From UBA7672 sp965279205 (GTDB taxonomy: Bacteria; Pseudomonadota; Alphaproteobacteria; Caulobacterales; Hyphomonadaceae): a stretch of DNA of 64,000 nt. How positions within the stretch are numbered: position 1 is the stretch's first letter; every line of letters starts with the position of its first letter. Under the pieces are notes generated by a model that was given only the letters and a program-made list of their open reading frames with translations, had not been told where the DNA came from and ran no database searches. Positions 8,623-16,242 of the stretch are shown here, one piece after another. Location of the stretch: the NCBI GenBank assembly GCA_965279205.1, contig OZ257144.1, positions 434,001-498,000 on the forward strand. Direction: 5' to 3'. The translations under genes were made by a program, and so were the position numbers.

Positions 8623-9315
8623 CTACTTGTGCGGTTTTGCCTTCAGGCTGTCGGTCAGCTCACGCTTGTAGCGCTTCAGCAGCTTCATGCCGCCAGCGGC
8701 TTTCTTCTGGTCGCCCGAGAACATCAGCTCCAGCGCCAGCCCGCGCATCGCTGCGGTATGCAGATGCGCCATCGCCTCGATTGTCGCCTTGTCGGTGATG
8801 CCGACGCTCTGCGCCTGCTCCCACACGCCTTCGCGCTGGTATGTCTCAAGCGCCTCGATCACTGCTGGAAAGCGCGCGCCCAGCTCGGGATCGCTGCGCG
8901 AGCCCATCATGATCTCAAGCAGGGCGATCGCGGGCGGTTTCGTCATCGCATCCCACGTCGCCATGGTAATGGCGAGATAGCGCTCCATCCCCGGTTTCGT
9001 CTCGGCGAGCAGCCGCGCCACATGCCGGTTCTGCTTGCCTGCCGCGTACTCCGCCACGGCGATCATCAGGTCGACGCGGGTAGGGAAGTGGTGCAGCACC
9101 GCGCCGCGGCTGACGCCTGCCGCATCGGTCACCAACTGCAGCGTCGTCGCTCCATAGCCCAGCTTGCCGAGGCACTCTATGGCCGCATCGATCAGCCGCT
9201 TGCGCATCGCCGCGGTCCGTTCGGCATGGGGCCCGCGCACGCCATTGGCCGGCGCCTTCGCATCTTTCTTCGTGGCGCTGCGGCTCGCCGCCTGTTTTGT
9301 TCCGGCTGTTTTCAT
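8623..9315 (-). CDS. TetR/AcrR-family transcriptional regulator
   Basis: A 230-residue regulator. After a basic, Ala-rich N-terminal tail, residues about 37-85 form the TetR helix-turn-helix: RKRLIDAAIECLGKLGYGAT, then VTDAAGVSRGAVLHHF and a YF-like VDLM segment. The rest is the helical ligand-binding and dimerisation domain, whose ligand is unknown. The gene converges on the secreted-protein gene at 7566 with a 25-bp gap and is codirectional with the downstream-reading CoA-transferase to its right. As the only TetR gene close to the two 20-bp palindromes at 7374 and 7519, it is the best candidate to bind them, but I see no copy in its own upstream region. Confidence 0.85.
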   Translation of the reverse strand: MKTAGTKQAASRSATKKDAKAPANGVRGPHAERTAAMRKRLIDAAIECLGKLGYGATTLQLVTDAAGVSRGAVLHHFPTRVDLMIAVAEYAAGKQNRHVARLLAETKPGMERYLAITMATWDAMTKPPAIALLEIMMGSRSDPELGARFPAVIEALETYQREGVWEQAQSVGITDKATIEAMAHLHTAAMRGLALELMFSGDQKKAAGGMKLLKRYKRELTDSLKAKPHK

Positions 9316-9419
9316 CGACTTTCAATGTGCGAACGTGAAGCCTGTGTCCAGCCTGCCCCTGGCGCACATGACACGCTCCCCCGCCGCTGCGGGCGTTCCA
9401 GGGTTTGCGAGAGCGGCAT

Positions 9420-10604
9420 TCAGCCTCCGTGTTCTTCGTCGCGCGCCAGAATGCCGGCCAGGAGCATCGAGGCGACATCTTCAGGCGATTTGCCAAGCCA
9501 GTCCCGCAGCACCGCCGCATTGTGTTCGCCCTTGTATGGCGCCGGCCCGCGCACGCCGCTCTCGGCCTGCGAGAACCGGTAGGGCGATTGCGTGACGGGA
9601 CGCACGCCGCCGGCCCGGTCGTCGACATCGACGATGGATTTTCGGTGCGCCAACGTCGGTTGGTCGCGCAGGGTCTTGCCCGAGCGCACGCGTCCCCAGG
9701 CCAGGTTCATCTTCGCCATCGCCGCCTCGACCTCATCCCATGTCGAAAGACCGCGCATGAAGTCGGTGACCGCACTGCGCCGCGCGACAATCTTGGCGTC
9801 GAGATCCATGCCCGGTTGCGTTGGATCCGCAACGCCGAAGGCTGTCGTGAGCAACCGCCATAGATAGCGGAAATCCACCGACACCAGGATGGCGCCCACG
9901 CCTGTGTCCCACATGTCGGGCGGCAGGTTGCGCGTCGCCTCGGCGTCCTCGATCTCGAAATGCAGCTGGTCGTCGCTGATCAGCGTTGCGTCCATCATCG
10001 CCATGTCGATGTGCTGGCCCAGCCCGGTCCGGTCCCGCATGATCACGGCCGAAAGCAGGGCGACCAGTCCGTGCAGGCCGGCATTGGTGTCCGCTACCGA
10101 CAGCGGCAGGTCGACCTTCATCCCCTCGCGTTTCAGGGTGCGATCGATCAGGCCCAGCTCGGCATGCACGATCGGCGCATAGGCCGGCCGCTGCGATTCC
10201 GGACCATCACGGCCGAAGCCGGAGATCGACAGCATGATCAGCCGCGGGTTCACCGCCGCAAGGCGTTCATACCCGATCCCCAGGCGCGGCATCACGTCCG
10301 GCCGGAAATTCTCGATGACGACGTCGGCCTTGGCGGCGAGAGCCAGAACCAGTTGCTGGGCGCCCTCCGCGCGGAGGTCGATGGAAATGCTCCGCTTGCC
10401 GACATTCACGGTGTTGAAATAGCCGGAGATGCCCCCGGTCATTTTTCCCCACAGGCGCGTGCTGTCGCCTTCGGGCGGCTCGACCTTGACCACATCAGCG
10501 CCGAGGTCACACAGCATCCGGCTCGCGAACGGACCGGCAAGGACGCGAGAGAGGTCCAGCACTTTCAGGCCATCCAGCGGATAGCCCAACTTCGCCTGCG
10601 CCAT
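9420..10604 (-). CDS. CaiB/BaiF (family III) CoA-transferase
   Basis: A 394-residue family III CoA-transferase, which moves CoA between carboxylic acids through an aspartyl-CoA thioester. It shows the N-terminal VLDLSRVLAGPFASRMLCDL and KVEPPEGDSTR segments, GKRSISIDLR, and PLSVADTNAGLHGLVALL, where the Asp is the expected nucleophile. The substrate is not predictable. The start at 10604 follows GGGGAG; upstream codons in the same frame look random and Arg-rich. It lies 104 bp upstream of the TetR gene on the same strand, so the two may share a transcript, and it is divergent from the S41 peptidase. Confidence 0.85.
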   Translation of the reverse strand: MAQAKLGYPLDGLKVLDLSRVLAGPFASRMLCDLGADVVKVEPPEGDSTRLWGKMTGGISGYFNTVNVGKRSISIDLRAEGAQQLVLALAAKADVVIENFRPDVMPRLGIGYERLAAVNPRLIMLSISGFGRDGPESQRPAYAPIVHAELGLIDRTLKREGMKVDLPLSVADTNAGLHGLVALLSAVIMRDRTGLGQHIDMAMMDATLISDDQLHFEIEDAEATRNLPPDMWDTGVGAILVSVDFRYLWRLLTTAFGVADPTQPGMDLDAKIVARRSAVTDFMRGLSTWDEVEAAMAKMNLAWGRVRSGKTLRDQPTLAHRKSIVDVDDRAGGVRPVTQSPYRFSQAESGVRGPAPYKGEHNAAVLRDWLGKSPEDVASMLLAGILARDEEHGG

Positions 10605-10835
10605 CGTGCAACTCCCCTGCGTGCATCCAGTCGATGCGCGCCTGCCCAACGTAGGGTGCAAGGAGAGCCGGCGTAAAGGCGCGCGATAGCGCACATGCTG
10701 TCGCGCTCCATCCAGACGCAAGATTGCCGTTGTTCGCGTCTCTTGGATCCGACTGGGGATGACGAGACGCCTGTGCCGTGCCGGTTGACTTCGCACCGTG
10801 CGCATTGAAATCTCGTGCCAATTGGGGAGGACGGC

Positions 10836-12359
10836 ATGACCATGCTCACCCGCGCGCTCGGCGCTGCACTTGTCTCAATCGCAATCCTTCTGCCTGCCGT
10901 CCTTCTGCCGACGGCAAGCGCGCAGGCTTCGCTTGATGACGCGGCGCGCGCCGCTGTCATAGCCAAGGCAGCGGACGCGCTTCGCAGCCGCTACATCTTC
11001 ATCGATGTCGGCGAGACCGCCGCCGCGAAGCTTGAGTCGCAGCTTGCTGCCGGCGCCTATGCCGATCTCGGTCAGCCTCGCGCCTTCGCCGAGAAGCTCA
11101 CGGCCGATCTCTATTCGGTCGCGAAGGACAAGCACCTGCGCATCATGGCGCCGGGCCCCGCCGGTCCTGCCAATGGTCCTGCGCCGCCGCCTCCGCCGAA
11201 AAACGAAGGCGGCATCGTCCGCGCCGACCGGCTTGCCGGCAATATCGGCTATATCGAGGTGTCCGGCTTCCCGCCGCCCGCCGCCTTCAAGCCTGCAATC
11301 GAGAAGGCGATGGCCGCGATCGGCGACACCAGGGCGCTTATCATCGACAACCGCCGCAATGGCGGCGGCAGCCCGGACAGCGTCGCCTATCTCGTCAGCT
11401 TCTTCCTCGATCCGGCGAAGCCGATGAAGATCAACGACTTCGTCAACCGCACGCCCAACACTAAGGACTTCACCACCCGCGCCCAGATGAGCGTTGCAAC
11501 GCCGACTTCCTATCGCGGCAAGCCTGTCTATGTGCTCACCAGCGCGCGCACCTTTTCCGGCGGAGAGGAGTTCGCCTACGATATCCAGGCGTTCAAGCTC
11601 GGCACGCTGGTCGGCGAGACCACTGGCGGCGGCGCCAATCCTGGCGGCCCCAGCCCCCCGCTCGGCTCGGGCCTTGGCATCTTTCTTCCCGGCGGCCGTC
11701 CGGTGAACCCTGTGACTGGCACGAACTGGGAAGGCGTCGGCGTCATTCCCGAGATCAGGACGCCCGTCGAAGACGCGCTGAAAGTCGCGCTCGAAAAGCT
11801 CGGCGAGAAGCCTGCCTCCGGCGACATAGCTGTGCTCTCGGTCGCACGGGTGTTCGAGCCGCGCACCACCCCCACGCCCGGTCTCGATGCGCTGGCCCGC
11901 AGGATCATGGAAGGCGACACCAAGGGCGAGCCGGCGCTCGACATCATGGCGCCTGGCCTCGCCCAGCTGGCCCAGTCCCAGCACGATCGCCTGCTGCAGA
12001 CCTATGCCCGTCTCGGTCCCCTAAAGTCGCTGACCTTCACGGGTCCGGGGCCGGGTGGCGGTGATGCCTATCTCGCCGCCTTCACCTATGGCTCCAGCAA
12101 CATCTCCATTGGCCTGGGCGCGGACGGCAAGGTCGCCAGCTTCGGCATCGGTCCGGTTCTGCCGCAGACGCCCGAACAGCGCGCCGCCGCCTTCAAGGCG
12201 ATCGATCTCAACGCCGATGGAAAACTCGACAGGCCGGAATACGGGACGATGCTCACCACCATCGGCTATGCGCCACAGCTGGACAACTTCTTCGCCCAGC
12301 TCGACGCCAACAAGGACGGCCTGATCACCACAAAGGAATTCGAGACGGACCCGCAATAG
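10836..12359 (+). CDS. S41-family peptidase with C-terminal EF-hand pair
   Basis: A 507-residue exported protein with a signal peptide ending near ASAQA at about 31. The central region is a retinoid-binding-protein-like or tail-specific-protease-like S41 domain: IGYIEVSGF, ALIIDNRRNGGGSPDS, and the nucleophile stretch TFSGGEEFAYD with Ser241, then GETTGGGANPG. A Pro-rich linker (about 109-122) precedes it. The last 70 residues hold two EF-hand-like loops, DLNADGKLD and DANKDGLIT, suggesting calcium binding. The start follows GGGGAGG. It may be a protease or a catalytically modified relative. It is the second exported EF-hand protein in this window. Confidence 0.8.
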   Translation: MTMLTRALGAALVSIAILLPAVLLPTASAQASLDDAARAAVIAKAADALRSRYIFIDVGETAAAKLESQLAAGAYADLGQPRAFAEKLTADLYSVAKDKHLRIMAPGPAGPANGPAPPPPPKNEGGIVRADRLAGNIGYIEVSGFPPPAAFKPAIEKAMAAIGDTRALIIDNRRNGGGSPDSVAYLVSFFLDPAKPMKINDFVNRTPNTKDFTTRAQMSVATPTSYRGKPVYVLTSARTFSGGEEFAYDIQAFKLGTLVGETTGGGANPGGPSPPLGSGLGIFLPGGRPVNPVTGTNWEGVGVIPEIRTPVEDALKVALEKLGEKPASGDIAVLSVARVFEPRTTPTPGLDALARRIMEGDTKGEPALDIMAPGLAQLAQSQHDRLLQTYARLGPLKSLTFTGPGPGGGDAYLAAFTYGSSNISIGLGADGKVASFGIGPVLPQTPEQRAAAFKAIDLNADGKLDRPEYGTMLTTIGYAPQLDNFFAQLDANKDGLITTKEFETDPQ

Positions 12360-12440
12360 GCCCGCCTGCCCCAACCCTTAACGTCGCCTTTACCGAAGCA
12401 GCGCCCACTCTGCGTGTATTTCCCAGATGGAGCGCGCGAC

Positions 12441-14072
12441 ATGTCGGTCTGTTACCGGCTGGTGCTGGATTCGGTTTGCCGCAGCAATCACCATCGCCTC
12501 GCGGTGATGGCGCTCGACCATCTGCAGGGCGAGACCGCCGGAGACTGGCGCAATCTCTTCCTCAAGCACCGCAAGGAATATCTCGAAGGCGCCAAGGCGC
12601 CCGACGAAGTCTTCAAGGACTTCAAGAACCACGTTCTCCACGTTCGGGATGGAGATTGGGGTGGAGCGCCTCAAGCCGCGCGCGAATGGTATCGCCGCGC
12701 CGTCCGCGCCCTGCGCGAGCAGGACTGGCCGCACGCCGCCTGGTGCGCGGGCGTGATGAGCCACTATGTCGTCGATCCGGTGCAGCCCTTCCACACCCAC
12801 CAGACAGAGGAAGAGGGCGTCATCCACCGCGCGCTGGAATGGAGCCTGTCGAAATCCTTCCCCGAGCTTTTCGCCATCCTCAATGACGAGCTCGGTTATC
12901 CCGACATCCCGGTTCCCACGGGCGACACATGGCTGGAGCAGATGGTGCGCGCGGGCGCGCTTGTCTCCAACAAGCACTACGAGACGCTGATCGACCATTT
13001 CGACTTTGCCGCCAGCCGCAAGCGTCCGCAGGACGGCCTCGACCAGGAAATAAAGGACGTGGTTGCGGCTCTCATGGGTTACGCGACCGTGATGCTGTCG
13101 CGCGTGTTTGATCGCGCTATCGCAGAGTCTCAAGCCGAGGCGCCAAAAGTCAGCCTTGCCTTCGACACGGTCGGCATCGTTGCGGCGACGCCCATGCGTG
13201 CCATCGCAAAGCGCGCGGAGAAGGTCGCCGAGCAGAAACTCGTCCGGTCGCAGTACGCCGAATTCCGCAAGACCGGAAAGGTGCGCGAGACCCTGTCGGA
13301 AGACGACAAGATCGTCCGCCGGCTCCATGCTGAAGAAGTGCTGAAGGTCAGTCTCTCCTCGCTCGACTGCCAGTGGCCGCGCGAAACCGGCACAGCCAAC
13401 GGGCGGGGCGCCGAACCGCGCAGCGCGAAGAAGGCGAAGCAAGAAAAGCCCTCGCGCGCGAAGCCCGGTCTGAAACTCGAGAAGCAGGCCCCGGCGCCTT
13501 CCTCCCCCGAGCGGGGGAGGGGCAAGACGTCCCGGACGGAGTCCACGCGCGGACCAGGTGGGGGACCGTCCTCCAAGTTGGCCGACGTAGCCGCGCCCGC
13601 AGCCAAAGCCACTTCGGCTCCCACATCGCTGCTGCGCGTGCGCCTGACGCGCGAGGCGTCGGTCGTCGATGCGCCCTCCATCGGCCCCAAGACAGCAGGC
13701 CGGCTCGGCGTCATCGGCGTGAAGACGGTCGGCGATCTGCTCGCCCTGTCGCCGGATGATGCCGCGCCGCGCATCAAGGCCGGCCACATCAATGCGCAGA
13801 TCATCCGCGACTGGCAGGCGCAGGCGCTGCTGGCCTGTTCGGTGCCCGACCTGCCGGGCACGGCGGCCCAGCTGCTGGTCGGCGCCGGCGTCATGACCAT
13901 CGAGGATCTTGCCTCCGCCGAGCCGGACTTCCTGCTCGATGCGGTGACGATGTTCGCCCAGTCGAATGAGGGCGAGCGGGCGTTGCGCGGCCAGACCATC
14001 CCGGATCGCGCGCGCCTCAAGGGCTGGATCGAGGCGGCCCAGGCGATCTCGCAAGGGCGCACTGCGGCCTGA
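12441..14072 (+). CDS. Zinc phospholipase C/P1-nuclease-like domain fused to DUF4332
   Basis: A 543-residue protein. The N-terminal 240 residues are helical and carry clustered His and Asp residues, HH at 17-18 and SHYVVDPVQPFHTH at 107-120, like the zinc-binding HxxxD...H pattern of zinc-dependent phospholipase C and P1 nuclease folds. A basic low-complexity linker (about 315-400) follows. The C-terminal part, SIGPKTAGRLGVIGVKTVGDLLAL onward, is a helix-hairpin-helix DUF4332-like module. The linker includes a GC-rich palindromic repeat read in frame (13499-13574). Start ATG 12441 has GGAG upstream; no signal peptide is visible, so the location is uncertain. Confidence 0.6.
   Translation: MSVCYRLVLDSVCRSNHHRLAVMALDHLQGETAGDWRNLFLKHRKEYLEGAKAPDEVFKDFKNHVLHVRDGDWGGAPQAAREWYRRAVRALREQDWPHAAWCAGVMSHYVVDPVQPFHTHQTEEEGVIHRALEWSLSKSFPELFAILNDELGYPDIPVPTGDTWLEQMVRAGALVSNKHYETLIDHFDFAASRKRPQDGLDQEIKDVVAALMGYATVMLSRVFDRAIAESQAEAPKVSLAFDTVGIVAATPMRAIAKRAEKVAEQKLVRSQYAEFRKTGKVRETLSEDDKIVRRLHAEEVLKVSLSSLDCQWPRETGTANGRGAEPRSAKKAKQEKPSRAKPGLKLEKQAPAPSSPERGRGKTSRTESTRGPGGGPSSKLADVAAPAAKATSAPTSLLRVRLTREASVVDAPSIGPKTAGRLGVIGVKTVGDLLALSPDDAAPRIKAGHINAQIIRDWQAQALLACSVPDLPGTAAQLLVGAGVMTIEDLASAEPDFLLDAVTMFAQSNEGERALRGQTIPDRARLKGWIEAAQAISQGRTAA
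13499..13574. repeat. Palindromic repeat element inserted in frame within a coding region
   Basis: The element opens with perfect arms CCTCCCCC and GGGGGAGG (13501-13508 and 13513-13520, 4-base loop) and ends near GGTGGGGGACC. This resembles the short intergenic palindromic units common in alphaproteobacteria. Here it is translated as a Ser/Arg/Gly-rich stretch in the linker of the phospholipase-like/DUF4332 protein without breaking the frame. A related palindrome head lies at 16139. Confidence 0.6.
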
Positions 14073-14119
14073 TCGTTCTCCTGAAATGAACTGTAGCTGA
14101 ACCGCTGTTCATCCTGAAT

Positions 14120-14158
14120 GTTTAGCGGCGCGGGCGTCCGTTCACGGTCCCGCTAAAC
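14120..14158. repeat. Inverted repeat GTTTAGCGG/CCGCTAAAC
   Basis: Perfect 9-bp arms at 14120-14128 and 14150-14158, in the 217-bp gap after the DUF4332 gene. It could be a weak terminator for that gene or a regulatory structure for the RcnB-like gene. No T-tract follows. Confidence 0.45.
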
Positions 14159-14215
14159 GCTCGCATAATCGGCTGACTCCAAAGCGGTTTTTCCAGCTGC
14201 AGGTTCCCGCTTTTA

Positions 14216-14241
14216 TGAACGGATGAGTCTAGCTCCGTTCA
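14216..14241. promoter_or_regulatory. Inverted repeat upstream of the rcnB-like gene
   Basis: TGAACGGA and TCCGTTCA form perfect 8-bp arms separated by 10 bp. The element ends 48 bp before the ATG at 14290. It could be an operator or a leader hairpin. No regulator is encoded next to it. Confidence 0.45.
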
Positions 14242-14289
14242 GGCGCTGCGCGTTCTTATGAGGCCACAGAGACTGAAAGGAGTGCCCTC

Positions 14290-14718
14290 ATGCGTCTCAT
14301 TACCTCTTCCCTGATGGCGGGCGTCATCGCGCTTTCTGCCGCGGCCCCCGCCTTCGCCGACCCTCCGCGCGGTCATCACAAGAAAGACCGCGACTGGGGC
14401 CGCGACAACGACCGCGGCCGCGACTGGGGCCGGAACGACAATCGCGGCTGGAACGACTACCGAAACAACGACCGCGGCTGGAACAACAACTACCGCGGCG
14501 GCTGGTACGACAGCCGCAACGACCACCACAACTGGCGCAAGGGCGACTACTATCGCTACCGCGGCAACCACAACAACTTCGTCGTCGTCCACGACTACAA
14601 CCGCTACCGCCTCCCCCCGCCGCGCTACGGCCAGTACTACTACCGCGACAACAACACCGGCGACATTCTCCTCGTCGCCGCTGCGACTGGCCTCATTCTG
14701 TGGGCTCTTAGCAACTAG
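14290..14718 (+). CDS. RcnB-like periplasmic protein
   Basis: A 142-residue exported protein with a signal peptide ending near AFADPP. The mature N-terminal half is an extremely polar repeat rich in Arg, Asp, Asn, Trp, Gly and His (RDWGRDNDRG, RGWNDYRNN, RGWNNNYRGG). It is followed by the RcnB-family core NWRKGDYYRYRGNHNNFVVVHDYNRYRLPPP and a C-terminal hydrophobic LLVAAATGLILWAL segment. In enterobacteria RcnB helps control periplasmic nickel and cobalt; whether this protein does so is unknown. AAAGGAG precedes the ATG. The gene stands alone between an inverted repeat and a strong terminator. Confidence 0.75.
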   Translation: MRLITSSLMAGVIALSAAAPAFADPPRGHHKKDRDWGRDNDRGRDWGRNDNRGWNDYRNNDRGWNNNYRGGWYDSRNDHHNWRKGDYYRYRGNHNNFVVVHDYNRYRLPPPRYGQYYYRDNNTGDILLVAAATGLILWALSN

Positions 14719-14770
14719 CCCGGACGAACAGACCGGCGACAGGCGCTTTCTCTCTCGCGCCAGTTGCCTT

Positions 14771-14811
14771 GCGGCCGCCCCATGTCCCCCGGGGCGGCCG
14801 CTTCTGTTTCT
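14771..14811 (+). terminator. Rho-independent terminator after the rcnB-like gene
   Basis: Perfect 11-bp stem GCGGCCGCCCC/GGGGCGGCCGC (14771-14781 and 14791-14801) followed by TTCTGTTTCT. It lies 53 bp after the stop of the rcnB-like gene. Confidence 0.75.
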
Positions 14812-14889
14812 CGGCTTACCTTTGGGCAACTTGACCTGCCGCCAGCGTCATCCAAGAGTCCCTCCCAGATCAACATCAGGGAGGCCGGG

Positions 14890-16131
14890 ATGCGCAGCAT
14901 TCTCGCAGCAGTTTCGATACTGGCGCTTGCAGCAGCGTGCAGTCCGGCAGAGCCGGCCAAACCCGTGGCGCTCGCGCCCAGCGCGACCGCCAATGCCGAC
15001 CTTCAGAAACTCCTGATCGAAGCCAAGCCCGGCGATGTCATCGAGATCGGCGAAGGCCGCTTCGATTTCACCGAAGGCCTCTCGCTGACAGTCGATAACG
15101 TTACCATCAAGGGCGCCGGCCAGGACAAGACCTTCCTGTCCTTCAAGAGCCAGAAGGGGGCAGGCGAGGGCCTGCTGATAACCTCCGATGGCGTCACGAT
15201 GACCGGCTTCACGATGGAAGATTCCAAGGGCGACGGCATCAAGTCCAAGGGCGCCGACAACATCACCTACAAGGATCTCAAGGTTGTCTGGACCGCCGGT
15301 CCCAAGACCGAGAACGGCGCCTATGGCGTCTATCCGGTCGAATCGACAAACGTGCTGATCGACGGCGTCACCGTTTCGGGCGCGTCGGACGCCGGCATCT
15401 ATGTCGGCCAGTCGGACAACATCATCGTCCGCAACAGCCGCGCCGAATACAATGTGGCCGGCATCGAGATCGAGAACTCAACCAACGCCGACGTCCACGA
15501 CAACGTCGCTACCCACAATGCCGGCGGCATCCTCGTATTCGATCTGCCAGGTAAGCACATGACCAAGATCGGCGGCCACTCCACCCGCATCTTCAACAAC
15601 CAGGTGGTCGAGAACGACACGCCGAACTTCGCCCCGCCGGGCAACATCGTCGCCAACGTGCCGACAGGCGCGGGCGTGATGCTGATGGCGAACAGGAACG
15701 TGCACGTGTTCAACAATACGTTCGACAAGAACCAGACCACGCACATTCTGATCTACGGCTACTCGTTCGAGTTCGACGACGAGCGCTACAACCCGCTGCC
15801 GCGCGACTTCGTGATCCGCGACAACACTTTCGGTGAAGGCGGCGGTAATCCGCAGGGCCGCCTTGCTCCGCTGGCGCCGGCGCTCGGCGGCAAGCTGCCT
15901 GCCATCGTATGGGACGGCGTCACCAGCTATCACGGCAAGACAGAGGAAGTCCGCATCGCCGTTCGCGAGAAGCCGGAAGTGGGCTTCATCAATCTTGGCC
16001 TCGGCTCGACGCCGATCGATCTCACCAAGGCGAAACCCTCGCCAACCCGCCTGCCGGACGCCGAGATTGCCGAGCCGCCGGCCATCGTTCTGCCACAGGA
16101 CAAGCCGCCTGCTACCAAGGAAGGCGCTTGA
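14890..16131 (+). CDS. Parallel beta-helix lipoprotein, partner of a diheme cytochrome (TIGR03805-like)
   Basis: A 413-residue predicted lipoprotein: signal ILALAAACSPA with a lipobox Cys near residue 20. It is followed by a right-handed parallel beta-helix made of short repeats such as NVTIKGAGQDKTFLS, DGVTMTGFTMEDSKGDGI, NVLIDGVTVSGASDAGIYV and DNIIVRNSRAEYNVAGIEI. It matches the family I know as TIGR03805, typically encoded beside a diheme c-type cytochrome of the SO2930/HNE_0200 type, as it is here. The role is unknown; a surface or periplasmic partner of an oxidase is plausible. GGGAGG precedes the ATG. The C-terminus is Pro-rich. Confidence 0.8.
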   Translation: MRSILAAVSILALAAACSPAEPAKPVALAPSATANADLQKLLIEAKPGDVIEIGEGRFDFTEGLSLTVDNVTIKGAGQDKTFLSFKSQKGAGEGLLITSDGVTMTGFTMEDSKGDGIKSKGADNITYKDLKVVWTAGPKTENGAYGVYPVESTNVLIDGVTVSGASDAGIYVGQSDNIIVRNSRAEYNVAGIEIENSTNADVHDNVATHNAGGILVFDLPGKHMTKIGGHSTRIFNNQVVENDTPNFAPPGNIVANVPTGAGVMLMANRNVHVFNNTFDKNQTTHILIYGYSFEFDDERYNPLPRDFVIRDNTFGEGGGNPQGRLAPLAPALGGKLPAIVWDGVTSYHGKTEEVRIAVREKPEVGFINLGLGSTPIDLTKAKPSPTRLPDAEIAEPPAIVLPQDKPPATKEGA

Positions 16132-16138
16132 GACAAAG

Positions 16139-16172
16139 ACTTCCCCTCCCCACAAGGGGGAGGGGGCGCCCC
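16139..16172. repeat. Short palindromic repeat between the beta-helix and diheme cytochrome genes
   Basis: Perfect 9-bp arms CCCCTCCCC and GGGGAGGGG (16143-16151 and 16157-16165) starting 8 bp after a stop codon. It resembles the head of the in-frame element at 13499. It sits where the start region of the next gene should be, and no standard start codon for that gene's signal peptide is found. Confidence 0.6.
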
Positions 16173-16242
16173 TCGCGCTTTTCTTGCTCGTGTCTGCGTC
16201 CTGTTCGCGCTTGTTCTCGGCGCCTGCAGCCAGCCCGCTGGT

